This document shows, piece after piece, positions 1-11,073 of a stretch of 64,000 nucleotides of DNA. Every line of letters starts with the position of its first letter. Position 1 is the stretch's first letter. The translations under genes and the position numbers were made by a program. Source of the stretch: Calliopsis andreniformis (Eukaryota; Arthropoda; Insecta; Hymenoptera; Andrenidae); assembly GCF_051401765.1 (NCBI RefSeq), contig NW_027480440.1, positions 1,922,001 to 1,986,000 of the forward strand. The letters run 5' to 3'. The notes under the pieces were generated by a model. It was not told where the DNA came from and made no database searches. It saw only the letters and a program-made list of their open reading frames with translations.

Positions 1-323
1 AGGATTTAAGATTGAGGATTGGGTATTGAGGATTGAAGAATGAGGATTGAGGATTGAGGATTGAGGATTGAGGATTGAGGATTGAAGATTGAGTATTGAG
101 GATTGAGGATTGAAGATTGAGTATTGAGGATTGAAGATTGAGGATTGAGGATTGAGGATTGAGGATTGAAGATTAAGATTGAGGATTGAGGATTGAGGAT
201 TGAGGATTGAGGATTGAGGATTGAGGATTGAGGATTGAAGATTGAGTATTGAGGGTTGAAGATTGAGGATTGAGGATTGAGGATTGAGGATTGAGGATTG
301 AAGATTGAGTACTGAGGATTGAA

Positions 324-334
324 GATTAAGATTG
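324..334 (+). repeat. GATTAAGATTG register-slip unit (representative)
   Basis: A 6-nt unit TTAAGA follows TTGAAGA. It is found about 100-250 bp before most class A cassettes (for example 2,430, 4,943, 7,452, 8,695, 11,690, 13,715, 19,556), so it is part of a larger class A module. Confidence 0.8.
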
Positions 335-433
335 AGGATTGAGGATTGAGGACTGAGGATGGAGGATTGAGGATTGAAGGTTCAGTATTGAGGATTGAAG
401 ATTGAGTGTTGAGGATTGAGGATTGAACATTGA

Positions 434-589
434 GGACTGAGTGTTGAGGGTTGAGTGATGAGAATTGATGTTTGTGGATAGAGATTTGAAGATTGCAGAT
501 TGAGTATTGAGTTTTGAAAACTGTGAATTGAGTATATTCTATTGAGGATTGAGGATTGACAACTGATTGTTGAGGACTGAGGGCTGAAG
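434..589 (+). repeat. Cassette 1, class A (defines the 22-heptamer cassette)
   Basis: This is the reference copy for numbering. After GGA, 22 heptamers run from 437 to 590 without loss of register. Many are one or two changes from TTGAGGA; the strongly altered ones are 4 ATGAGAA, 5 TTGATGT, 6 TTGTGGA, 7 TAGAGAT, 9 TTGCAGA, 12 TTGAAAA, 13 CTGTGAA, 15 TATTCTA, 18 TTGACAA and 19 CTGATTG. Heptamer 14 sets the class: A TTGAGTA, B TTGATGA, C1 ATCATGA, C2 TTCATGA, D TTGAGGA, E CTGATGA (with CAGTAAA or CAGTAAT at 13). Downstream tails are CCGG (GGGTTCCGG), AGCTT, AGGTT or AGATT. Here the tail is CCGG and heptamer 11 is TTGAGTT, a private variant. Confidence 0.92.
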
Positions 590-702
590 ATTGAGGGTTC
601 CGGATTGAGGATTCAGAATTGAAATTTGAGGACTGAGCATTGAGGATTGAAGATTGAGTATTGAAGATTGAAGATTGAGAATTGAGGATTGAGGATTGAG
701 GA

Positions 703-736
703 TTGAGGATGAGGGCTGAGGGTTGAGGTCTGAGGA
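703..736 (+). repeat. GATGAGGGCTGAGGG register-slip unit (representative)
   Basis: TTGAGGA is followed by the 6-nt unit TGAGGG before CTGAGGG, so the 7-bp phase moves by one base. The same slip recurs at many places, for example 3,310, 14,097, 16,187, 17,852, 42,094, 45,473, 50,808, 51,670 and 63,430, and behaves as an inherited mark. Confidence 0.8.
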
Positions 737-1069
737 TTGAGGATTGAGGATTGAGAATTGAGGATTGAGGATTGAGGATTGAAGATTGAGGATTGGGTAT
801 TGAGGATTGAGGATTGAGGATTGAAGATTGAGGATAGGGTATTGAGGATTGAAGAATCAAGATTGAGGATTGAGGATTGAGGATTGAGGATTCAATATTG
901 AGTATTGAGGATTGAAGATCGACTATTGAGGATTGACGATTGAGGATTGAGGATTGAGGATTGAGGATTGAAGATTGAGTATTGAGGATTGAAGATTGAG
1001 GATTGAGGATTGAAGGTTGAGGATTGTTGATTGAGGATTGAGGATTGAGGATTGAATATTGAGGATTGG

Positions 1070-1225
1070 GGACTGAGTGTAGAGGGTTGAGTGATGAGAA
1101 TTGATGTTTGTGGATAGAGATTTGAAGATTACAGATTGAGTATTGAGTATTGAAAACTGTGAATTGATGATATTCTATTGATGATTGAGGATTGACAACT
1201 GATTGTTGAGGACTGAGGGCTGAAG
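1070..1225 (+). repeat. Cassette 2, class B
   Basis: TTGATGA at 14, AGGTT tail. Heptamer 9 is TTACAGA, shared with cassette 5. GTGTAGAGGG is private. Confidence 0.9.
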
Positions 1226-1440
1226 GTTGAGGATTCAGTATTGAGGATTCAGGATTGAGGTTTGTGGAGAGAGGACTGAGGGTTGAGGATTGAGGATTGA
1301 GAATTGAGGATTGAGGATTGAGGATTGAAGATTGAGGATTGGCTGTTGAGGATGGAACATTGAGGATTGAGGATTGAGGATTGAGGATTGAGGATTGAAA
1401 GTTGAATATTGATGATTGAAGATTGAGGATTGAGGATTGA

Positions 1441-1496
1441 GGGTTGTGGATTGAGAACGAGGACTGGGGGTTGAGTGTTGATGCCTGAGGTCTGAG
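1441..1496 (+). repeat. CGAGGA landmark, allele 1 (representative)
   Basis: TTGTGGATTGAGAACGAGGA followed by a variant ending TTGATGCCTGAGGTC. The 6-nt unit CGAGGA breaks the 7-bp register by one base. This allele recurs near 4,065, 5,944, 10,315, 12,650, 18,552, 20,641, 34,215, 46,206, 51,524 and elsewhere, with GAACGGGG as a sub-variant near 19,320, 24,250, 31,235 and 33,372. Confidence 0.85.
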
Positions 1497-1984
1497 AAAT
1501 TGAGAATTGAGGATTGCGAACTGAGGATTGAGGATTGAGGATTGAAGATTGAGGATTGGGTATTGAGGATTGAAGAATGAGGATTGAAGAATGAGGATTG
1601 GGGATTGAGTATTGAGGATTGAGGATTGAATATTGAGTATTGAGGATTGAATATTGAGGATTGAGGATTGAGGATTGAGGATTGAGGATTGAGGATTGAG
1701 GATTGAGGATTGAGGATTGAAGATTGAGTACTGAGGATTGAGGATTGAGGATTGAGGAATGAGGATTGAGGATTGAGGATTGAGGATTGAGGATTGAGGA
1801 TTGAAGATTGAGTATTGAGGATTGAAGATTGAGGATTGAGGATTGAGGATTGAGTATTGAGGATTGAGGATTGAAGATTGAGTACTGAGGATTGAAGATT
1901 AAGATTGAGGATTGAGGATTGAGCACTGAGGATGGAGGATTGAGGATTGAAGATTGAAGATTGAGTATTGAGGATTGAAGATTG

Positions 1985-3195
1985 AGGATTGAGGATTGAG
2001 GATTGAGGATTGAGGATTGAGGATTGAAGATTGAGGATTGGGTATTGAGGATTGAGGATTGAGGATTGAAGATTGAGGATAGGGTATTGAGGATTGAAGA
2101 ATCATGATTGAGGATTGAGGATTGAGGATTGAGGATTCAATATTGAGTATTGAGGATTGAAGATCGACTATTGAGGATTGACGATTGAGGATTGAGGATT
2201 GAGGATTGAGGATTGAAGATTGAGTATTGAGGATTGAAGATTGAGGATTGAGGATTGAGGATTGAGGATTGAGGATTGAAGATTAAGATTGAGGATTGAG
2301 GATTGAGGATTGAGGATTGAGGATTGAGGATTGAGGATTGAAGATTGAGTATTGAGGATTGAAGATTGAGGATTGAGGATTGAGTATTGAGGATTGAGGA
2401 TTGAAGATTGAGTACTGAGGATTGAAGATTAAGATTGAGGATTGAGGATTGAGCACTGAGGATGGAGGATTGAGGATTGAAGGTTCAGTATTGAGGATTG
2501 AAGATTGAGTATTGAGGATTGAGGATTGAACATTGAGGACTGAGTGTTGAGGGTTGAGTGATGAGAATTGATGTTTGTGGATAGAGATTTGAAGATTGCA
2601 GATTGAGTATTGAGTACTGAAAACTGTGAATTGAGTATATTCTATTGAGGATTGAGGATTGACAACTGATTGTTGAGGACTGAGGGCTGAAGATTGAGGG
2701 TTCCGGATTGAGGATTCAGAATTGAAATTTGAGGACTGAGCATTGAGGATTGAAGATTGAGTATTGAAGATTGAAGATTGAGAATTGAGGATCGAGGATT
2801 GAGGAGTGAGGGTTGAAGATTGAGGATTGGGTATTGAGGATTGAAGAATGAGGATAGAGGATTGAGGATTGAGGATTGAGGATTGAAGATTGAGTATTGA
2901 GGATTGAAGATTGACGATCGAGGATTGAGCATTGAGGATTGAGTATTGAGGATTCAGGATTGAAGATTGAGTATTGAGGATTGAAGGTTGAGGATTGTGG
3001 ATTGAGGATTGAGGATTGAGGATTGAATATTGAGGATTGGGGACTGAGTGTTGAGGGTTGAGTGATGAGAATTGATGTTTGTGGATAGAGATTTGAAGAT
3101 TGCAGATTGAGTATTGAGTATTGAAAACTGTGAATTGATGATATTCTATTGAGGATTGAGGATTGACAACTGATTGTTGAGGACTGAGGGCTGAA
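1985..3195 (+). repeat. Segmental duplicate b, copy 1
   Basis: Matches about 4,500-5,710 at offset 2,515, including AATCATGATTG at 2,101 and the GACGATCGAGG unit near 2,914. The match ends at the edge of the cassette at 3,041-3,196. Confidence 0.8.
2537..2692 (+). repeat. Cassette 3, class A
   Basis: TTGAGTA at 14, CCGG tail. Heptamer 11-12 junction reads TACTGAAAA, shared with cassette 6. Confidence 0.9.
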
Positions 3196-3196
3196 G
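3041..3196 (+). repeat. Cassette 4, class B with class A tail
   Basis: TTGATGA at 14 but a CCGG tail, a recombinant of the B body and the A flank. Confidence 0.9.
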
Positions 3197-3676
3197 ATTG
3201 AGGGTTCCGGATTGAGGATTCAGAATTGAAATTTGAGGACTGAGCATTGAGGATTGAAGATTGAGTATTGAAGATTGAAGATTGAGAATTGAGGATTGAG
3301 GATTGAGGATTGAGGATGAGGGCTGAGGGTTGAGGTCTGAGGATTGAGGATTGAGGATTGAGAATTGAGGATTGAGGATTGAGGATTGAAGATTGAGGAT
3401 TGGGTATTGAGGATTGAGGATTGAGGATTGAAGATTGAGGATAGGGTATTGAGGATTGAAGAATCAAGATTGAGGATTGAGGATTGAGGATTGAGGATTC
3501 AATATTGAGTATTGAGGATTGAAGATCGACTATTGAGGATTGACGATTGAGGATTGAGGATTGAGGATTGAGGATTGAAGATTGAGTATTGAGGATTGAA
3601 GATTGAGGATTGAGGATTGAAGGTTGAGGATTGTTGATTGAGGATTGAGGATTGAGGATTGAATATTGAGGATTGG

Positions 3677-3832
3677 GGACTGAGTGTTGAGGGTTGAGTG
3701 ATGAGAATTGATGTTTGTGGATAGAGATTTGAAGATTACAGATTGAGTATTGAGTATTGAAAACTGTGAATTGATGATATTCTATTGAGGATTGAGGATT
3801 GACAACTGATTGTTGAGGACTGAGGGCTGAAG
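3677..3832 (+). repeat. Cassette 5, class B
   Basis: TTACAGA at heptamer 9 and AGGTT tail, as in cassette 2. Confidence 0.9.
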
Positions 3833-4440
3833 GTTGAGGATTCAGGATTGAGGATTCAGGATTGAGGTTTGTGGAGAGAGGACTGAGGGTTGAGGATTGA
3901 GGATTGAGAATTGAGGATTGAGGATTGAGGATTGAAGATTGAGGATTGGCTGTTGAGGATGGAACATTGAGGATTGAGGAGTGAGGATTGAGGATTGAGG
4001 ATTGAAAGTTGAATATTGATGATTGAAGATTGAGGATTGAGGATTGAGGGTTGTGGATTGAGAACGAGGACTGGGGGTTGAGTGTTGATGCCTGAGGTCT
4101 GAGGATTGAGAATTGAGGATTGCGAACTGAGGATTGAGGATTGAGGATTGAAGATTGAGGATTGGGTATTGAGGATTGAAGAATGAGGATTGAAGAATGA
4201 GGATTGGGGATTGAGTATTGAGGATTGAGGATTGAATATTGAGTATTGAGGATTGAATATTGAGGATTGAGGATTGAGGATTGAGGATTGAGGATTGAGG
4301 ATTGAGGATTGAGGATTGAGGATTGAAGATTGAGTACTGAGGATTGAGGATTGAGGATTGAGGATTGAGGATTGAGGATTGAGGATTGAGGATTGAGGAT
4401 TGAAGATTGAGGATTGAGGATTGTGGATTGAGGATTGATG

Positions 4441-4495
4441 GTTGTGGATTGAGGACGAGGACTGAGGGTTGAATATTTATGTATGAGGTCTGAGG
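4441..4495 (+). repeat. CGAGGA landmark, allele 2 (representative)
   Basis: TTGTGGATTGAGGACGAGGA followed by TTGAATATTTATG and GAGGTCTGAGG. It recurs near 6,244, 13,016, 15,519, 17,187, 17,427, 23,278, 25,288 and 30,911. TTTATG is the most A+T-rich word of this landmark. Confidence 0.85.
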
Positions 4496-4499
4496 ATTG

Positions 4500-5710
4500 A
4501 GGATTGAGGATTGAGAATTGAGGATTGAGGATTGAGGATTGAAGATTGAGGATTGGGTATTGAGGATTGAGGATTGAGGATTGAAGATTGAGGATAGGGT
4601 ATTGAGGATTGAAGAATCATGATTGAGGATTGAGGATTGAGGATTGAGGATTCAATATTGAGTATTGAGGATTGAAGATCGACTATTGAGGATTGACGAT
4701 TGAGGATTGAGGATTGAGGATTGAGGATTGAAGATTGAGTATTGAGGATTGAAGATTGAGGATTGAGGATTCAGGATTGAGGATTGAGGATTGAAGATTA
4801 AGATTGAGGATTGAGGATTGAGGATTGAGGATTGAGGATTGAGGATTGAGGATTGAAGATTGAGTATTGAGGATTGAAGATTGAGGATTGAGGATTGAGG
4901 ATTGAGGATTGAGGATTGAAGATTGAGTACTGAGGATTGAAGATTAAGATTGAGGATTGAGGATTGAGCACTGAGGATGGAGGATTGAGGATTGAAGGTT
5001 CAGTATTGAGGATTGAAGATTGAGTATTGAGGATTGAGGATTGAACATTGAGGACTGAGTGTTGAGGGTTGAGTGATGAGAATTGATGCTTGTGGATAGA
5101 GATTTGAAGATTGCAGATTGAGTATTGAGTACTGAAAACTGTGAATTGAGTATATTCTATTGAGGATTGAGGATTGACAACTGATTGTTGAGGACTGAGG
5201 GCTGAAGATTGAGGGTTCCGGATTGAGGATTCAGAATTGAAATTTGAGGACTGAGCATTGAGGATTGAAGATTGAGTATTGAAGATTGAAGATTGAGAAT
5301 TGAGGATTGAGGATTGAGGAGTGAGGGTTGAAGATTGAGGATTGGGTATTGAGGATTGAAGAATGAGGATAGAGGATTGAGGATTGAGGATTGAGGATTG
5401 AAGATTGAGTATTGAGGATTGAAGATTGACGATCGAGGATTGAGCATTGAGGATTGAGTAATGAGGATTCAGGATTGAAGATTGAGTATTGAGGATTGAA
5501 GGTTGAGGATTGTGGATTGAGGATTGAGGATTGAGGATTGAATATTGAGGATTGGGGACTGAGTGTTGAGGGTTGAGTGATGAGTATTGATGTTTGTGGA
5601 TAGAGATTTGAAGATTGCAGATTGAGTATTGAGTATTGAAAACTGTGAATTGATGATATTCTATTGAGGATTGAGGATTGACAACTGATTGTTGAGGACT
5701 GAGGGCTGAA
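4500..5710 (+). repeat. Segmental duplicate b, copy 2
   Basis: Partner of 1,985-3,195. Beyond 5,711 the sequence switches to a match with the 3,640-4,235 block, so two source blocks meet near this point. Confidence 0.8.
5052..5207 (+). repeat. Cassette 6, class A
   Basis: Close copy of cassette 3. TGATGCTTGTGG replaces TGATGTTTGTGG. Confidence 0.9.
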
Positions 5711-5711
5711 G
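5556..5711 (+). repeat. Cassette 7, class B
   Basis: ATGAGTA replaces ATGAGAA at heptamer 4. AGGTT tail. Confidence 0.9.
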
Positions 5712-6603
5712 GTTGAGGATTCAGGATTGAGGATTCAGGATTGAGGTTTGAGGAGAGAGGACTGAGGGTTGAGGATTGAGGATTGAGAATTGAGGATTGA
5801 GGATTGAGGATTGAAGATTGAGGATTGGCTGTTGAGGATGGAACATTGAGGATTGAGGAGTGAGGACTGAGGATTGAGGATTGAAAGTTGAATATTGATG
5901 ATTGAAGATTGAGGATTGAGGATTGAGGGTTGTGGATTGAGAACGAGGACTGGGGGTTGAGTGTTGATGCCTGAGGTCTGAGGATTGAGGATTGAGGATT
6001 GCGAACTGAGGATTGAGGATTGAGGATTGAAGATTGAGGATTGGGTATTGAGGATTGAAGAATGAGGATTGAAGAATGAGGATTGGGGATTGAGTATTGA
6101 GGATTGAGGATTGAATATTGAGGATTGAGGATTGAATATTGAGTATTGAGGATTGAATATTGAGGATTGAGGATTGAGGATTGAGGATTGAAGATTGAGG
6201 ATTGAGGATTGAGGATTGAGGATTGAGGGTTGTGGATTGAGGACGAGGACTGAGGGTTGAATATTTAAGATTGAGGTCTCAGGATTGAGGATTGAGGATT
6301 GAGAATTGAGGATTGAGGATTGAGGATTGAAGATTGAGGATTGGGTATTGAGGATTGAGGATTGAATATTGAGGATAGGGTACTGAGGATTCAAGAATGA
6401 TGATTGAGGATTGAAGAATGATGATTGAGGATTATGGATTGAGAATTGAGGATTGAAGATTGAGTATTGAGGATTGAAGATCGACTATTGAGGATTGCGG
6501 ATTGAGGATTGAGGGCTGGGGATTGAGGATTGAAGATTGAGTATTGAGGATTGAAGGTTGAGAATTGTGGATTGAGGATTGAGGCTTGAATATTGAGGAT
6601 TGG

Positions 6604-6759
6604 GGACTGAGTGTTGAGGGTTGAGTGATGAGGATTGATGTATGTGGATAGAGATTTGAAGATTGCAGGTTGTGTATTGAGTATTGAAAACTGTGAAATC
6701 ATGATATTCTATTGAGTATTGAGGATGGACCACTGATTGTTGAGGACTGAGGGCTGAAG
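6604..6759 (+). repeat. Cassette 8, class C1
   Basis: ATCATGA at 14 and TGGACCA at 18. TGTATGTGG variant at heptamers 5-6. AGATT tail. Confidence 0.9.
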
Positions 6760-6976
6760 ATTGAGGATTCAGGATTGAGGATTCAGGATTGAGGTTTGAG
6801 GACTGAGGATTGAGGATTGAGGATTGAGGATTGAGGATTGAGGATTGAGAATTGAGGATTGAGGATTGAGGATTGCAGATTGAGGATTGGCTGTTGAGGA
6901 TTGAACATTGAGGATTGAGGATTGAGGATTGAGTATTGAATATTGATGAATGAAGATTGAGGATTGAGGATTGAAT

Positions 6977-7028
6977 GTCGTGGATTGAGGACGAGGACTG
7001 AGGGTTGATTATTGATACTTGAGGCCAG
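6977..7028 (+). repeat. CGAGGA landmark, allele 3 (representative)
   Basis: GTCGTGGATTGAGGACGAGG, then TTGATTATTGATACTTGAGG and CCAGAGG or CCTGAGG. It recurs near 8,340, 9,280, 11,306, 27,320, 29,719, 31,720, 36,390, 36,913 and 40,744, usually 200-400 bp after a class C1 or C2 cassette. It concentrates most of the local CpG dinucleotides. Confidence 0.8.
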
Positions 7029-7558
7029 AGGATTGAAGATTGAAGGTTGCGAACTGACGATTGAGGATTTAAGATTGAGGATTGGGTATTGAGGATTGAA
7101 GAATGAGGATTGAGGATTGAGGACAGAGGATTGAGGATTGAAGATTGAGTATTGAGGATTGAAGATTGACGATTGAGGATTGAGGATTGAGGATTGAGGA
7201 TTGAGGATTTAGGATTGAGGATTGAAGATTGAGTATTGAGGATTGAAGATTGAGGATTGAGGATTGAGGATTGAGGATTGAAGTTTAAGATTGAGGATTG
7301 AGGTTTGAAGATTAAGATTGAGGATTGAGGATTGAGGAGTGAGGATTGAGGATTGAGGATTGAAGATTGAGTATTGAGGATTGAAGATTGAGGATCGAGG
7401 ATTGAGGATTGAGGATTGAGGATTGAAGATTGAGTACTGAGGATTGAAGATTAAGATTGAGGATTTAGGATTGAGGACTGAGGATGGAGGGTTGAGGATT
7501 GAATGTTCAGTATTGGGGATTGAAGATTGAGTATTGAGGATTGAGGATTGAACATTGA

Positions 7559-7714
7559 GGACTGAGTGTTGAGGGTTGAGTGATGAGAATTGATGTTTGT
7601 GGATAGAGATTTCAAGATTGCAGATTGAGTATTGAGTATTGAAAACTGTGAATTGAGTATATTCTATTGAGGATTGAGGATTGACTACTGATTGTTGAGG
7701 ACTGAGGGCTGAAG
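7559..7714 (+). repeat. Cassette 9, class A
   Basis: Heptamer 18 is TTGACTA, CCGG tail. GATTTCAAG at heptamers 7-8. Confidence 0.9.
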
Positions 7715-7950
7715 ATTGAGGGTTCCGGGTTGAGGATTCAGAATTGAAATTTGAGGATTGAGGATTGAGGATTGAGGATTGAGGATTGAGGATTGGGGAT
7801 TGAGGATTGAAGATTGAGTTTTGAGGATTGAGGATTGAGGATTGAGGATTGAGGGTTGGGGATTAAGGATTGAAGATTGAGTATTGAGGATTGAAGGTTG
7901 AGCATTGTGGATTGAGGATCGAGGATTGAGGCTTGAATATTGAGGATTGG

Positions 7951-8106
7951 GGACTGAGTGTTGAGGGTTGAGTGATGAGAATTGATGTTTGTGGATAGAG
8001 ATCTGAAGATTGCAGGTTGAGTATTGAGTATTGAAAACTGTGAAATCATGATATTCTATTGAGGATTCAGGATGGACCACTGATTGTTGAGGACTGAGGG
8101 CTGAAG
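7951..8106 (+). repeat. Cassette 10, class C1
   Basis: GATCTGAAG at heptamers 7-8. TGGACCA at 18, AGATT tail. Confidence 0.9.
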
Positions 8107-8801
8107 ATTGAGGATTCAGGATTGAGGATTCAGGATTGAGGTTTGAGGACTGAGGATTGAGGATTGAGGATTGAGGATTGAGGATTGAGGATTGAGAATT
8201 GAGGATTGAGGATTGAGGATTGAAGATTGAGGATTGGCTGTTGAGGATTGAACATTGAGCATTGAGGATTGAGGATTGAGGATTGAATATTGATGAATGA
8301 AGATTGAGGATTGAGGATTGAATGTCGTGGATTGAGGACGAGGACTGAGGGTTGATTATTGATACTTGAGGCCAGAGGATTGAGGATTGAGGGTTGCGAA
8401 CTGACGATTGAGGATTTAAGATTGAGGATTGGGTATTGAGGATTGAAGAATGAGGATTGAGGATTGAGGACTGAGGTTTGAGGATTGAAGATTGAGTATT
8501 GAGGATTGAAGATTGACGATTGAGGATTGAGGATTGAGGATTGAGGATTGAATATTAAGATTGAGGATTGAGGACTGACGAGTGAGGATTGAGGATTGAG
8601 GATTGAAGATTGAGTATTGAGGATTGAAGATTGAGGATAGAGGATTGAGGATTGAGGATTGAGGATTGAAGATTGAGTACTGAGGATTGAAGATTAAGAT
8701 TGAGGATTGAGGATTGAGGACTGAGGATGGAGGGTTGAGGATTGAATGTTCAGTATTGGGGATTGAAGATTGAGTATTGAGGATTGAGGATTGAACATTG
8801 A

Positions 8802-8957
8802 GGACTGAGTGTTGAGGGTTGAGTGATGAGAATTGATGTTTGTGGATAGAGATTTTAAGATTGCAGATTGAGTATTGAGTATTGAAAACTGTGAATTGAG
8901 TATATTCTATTGAGGATTGAGGATTGACAACTGATTGTTGAGGACTGAGGGCTGAAG
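8802..8957 (+). repeat. Cassette 11, class A with AGCTT tail
   Basis: A-type heptamer 14 joined to the tail usual for class B. GATTTTAAG at heptamers 7-8, shared with cassette 39. Confidence 0.9.
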
Positions 8958-9926
8958 CTTGAGGATTCAGGATTGAGGATTCAGGATTGAGGTTTGAGGA
9001 GAGAGGACTGATGATTGAGGATTGAGGAATGAGAATTGAGGATTGAGGATTGAGGATTGAAGATTGAGGATTGGCTGTTGAGGATTGAACATTGAGGATT
9101 GAGGATTGAGGATTGAGGATTGAGGATTGAGGATTGAGGATTGAAGACTGAGGATCGGGTATTGAGGATTGAACATTGAGGATTGAGGATTGAGGATTGA
9201 GGATTGAGGATTGAGGATTGAAGGCCGAATATTGATGAATGAAGATTGAGGATTGAGGATTGAAGGTCGTGGATTGAGGACGAGGACTGAGGGTTGAGTA
9301 TTGGTACTTGAGGCCTGAGTATTGAGGATTGAGGATTGCGAATTGAGGATTGAGGATTTAAGATTGAGGATTGGGTATTGAGGATTGAAGAATGAGGATT
9401 GAGCATTCAGGGCAGAGGATTGAGGATTGAAGATTGAGTATTGAGGATTGAAGACTGACGATTGAGGATTGAGGATTGAGGATTGAGGATTGAGGATTGA
9501 GGATTGAGGATTGAAGATTGAGTATTCAGGATTGAAGATTGAGGATTGAGGATTGAGGATTGAGGATTGAGGATTGAGGATTGAAGATTGAGTACTGAGG
9601 ACTGAAGATTAAGATTGAGGATTGAGGATTGAGGACTGAGGATGGAGGGTTGAGGATTGAATGTTCAGTATTGGGGATTCAAGATTGAGTATTGAGGATT
9701 GAGGATTGAGGATTGAGGATTGAGGGTTGAAGATTGAGGATTGGATATTGAGGATTCAAGAATGAGGATTGAGGATTGAGGATTGAGGATTGAGGATTGA
9801 AGATTGGGTATTGAGGATTGAAGATCGAGGATTGAGAATTGAGGATTGAGTATTGAGGATTGAGGATTGAAGGTTGAGGATTGTGGATTGAGGGTTGAGG
9901 ATTGAGCATTGAATATTGAGGATTGG

Positions 9927-10082
9927 CGACTGAGTGTTGAGGGTTGAATGATGAGAATTGATGTTTGTGGATAGAGATTTGAAGATTGCAGATTGAGTAT
10001 TGAGTATTGAAAACTGTGAATTGATGATATTCTATTGAGGATTGAGGATTGACAACTGATTGTTGAGGACTGAGGGCTGAAG
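9927..10082 (+). repeat. Cassette 12, class B
   Basis: Starts CGACTGAG instead of GGACTGAG. GTTGAATGATGAG, AGCTT tail. Confidence 0.9.
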
Positions 10083-10917
10083 CTTGAGGATTCAGGATTG
10101 AGGATTCAGGATTGAGGTTTGAGGAGAGAGGACTGAGGATTGAGGATTGAGGATTGAGAATTGAGGATTGAGGATTGAGGATTGAAGATTGAGGATTGGC
10201 TGTTGAGTATTGAACATTGAGGATTGAGGATTGAGTATTGAGGATTGAGGATTGAAGGTTGAATATTGATGAATGAAGATTGAGGAATGAGGATTGAGGG
10301 TTGTGGATTGAGAACGAGGACTGAGGGTCGAGTGTTGATGCCTGAGGTCTGAGGATTGAGGATTGAGGATTGCGAACTGAGGATTGAGGATTGAGGATTG
10401 AAGGTTGAGGATTGGGTATTGAGGATTGAAGAATGAGGATTGAAGAATGAGGTTTGGGGATTGAGTATTGAGTATTGAGTATTGAATATTGAGTATTGAG
10501 GATTGAATATTGATGATTGAGGACTGAGGATTGAGGATTGAGGATTGAAGATTGAGTATTGAGGATTGAGGATTGAGGATTGAGGATTGAGGATTGAGGA
10601 TTGAGGATTGAGGATTGAAGATTGAGGATTGAGGATTGAGGATTGAGGATTGATGGTTGTGGATTGAGAACGAGGACTGAGGGTTGAGTGTTGATGCCTG
10701 AGGTCTGAGGATTGAGGATTGAGGATTGCGAACTGAGGATTGAGGATTGAGGATTGAGGATTGAGGATTGAGGATTGAGGATTGAAGATTGAGTACTGAG
10801 GATTGAAGATTAAGATTGAGGATTGAGGATTGAGGACTGAGGATGGAGGATTGAGGATTGAAGGTTCAGTATTGAGGATTGAAGATTGAGTATTGAGGAT
10901 TGAGGATTGAACATTGA

Positions 10918-11073
10918 GGACTGAGTGTTGAGTGTTGACTGATGAGAATTGATGTTTGTGGATAGAGATTTGAAGATTGCAGGTTGAGTATTGAGTATTG
11001 AAAACTGTGAAATCATGATATTCTATTGAGTATTGAGGATGGACCACTGATTGTTGAGGACTGAGGGCTGAAG
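10918..11073 (+). repeat. Cassette 13, class C1
   Basis: GTGTTGACTGATGAG at heptamers 2-4, TGGACCA at 18. Confidence 0.9.

Larger units (their letters stand above)
430..1790 (+). repeat. Segmental duplicate a, copy 1
   Basis: Matches about 3,040-4,395 at offset 2,607. Shared rare markers include GGTTTGTGGAGAGAGG after the second cassette, GGATGGAACATTG, GAACGAGGACTGGGGG, and TTACAGA in place of TTGCAGA at heptamer 9 of the class B cassette. Confidence 0.8.
3040..4395 (+). repeat. Segmental duplicate a, copy 2
   Basis: Partner of 430-1,790. The first cassette differs at heptamer 14 (class B here, class A in copy 1), so the junction lies inside the cassette. Confidence 0.8.
1..6400 (+). repeat. 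Region 1: 2.0-2.6 kb higher-order repeat family (classes A and B)
   Basis: Class A and class B cassettes alternate (517, 1153, 2620, 3124, 3760, 5135 and 5639 by cassette core). Long blocks repeat at offsets 2,103 (about 150-590 vs 2,253-2,693), 2,607 (430-1,790 vs 3,040-4,395), 2,515 (1,985-3,195 vs 4,500-5,710) and 1,879 (3,640-4,235 vs 5,520-6,115). The changing offsets show that copies were assembled piecewise, not as one clean tandem series. Nothing other than repeat units lies between cassettes. Confidence 0.85.

Noticed and set aside
528..541. AGTATATTC in class A cassettes as a TATA-type promoter
   Set aside because: It is one of several alleles of heptamers 14-15, with no associated gene or second promoter element.
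434..590. Cassette as a SINE, MITE or other inserted element
   Set aside because: It has no terminal inverted repeats, target-site duplication, poly(A) tail or RNA polymerase III boxes that I can see, and it stays in the 7-bp register, which points to origin from the satellite itself.
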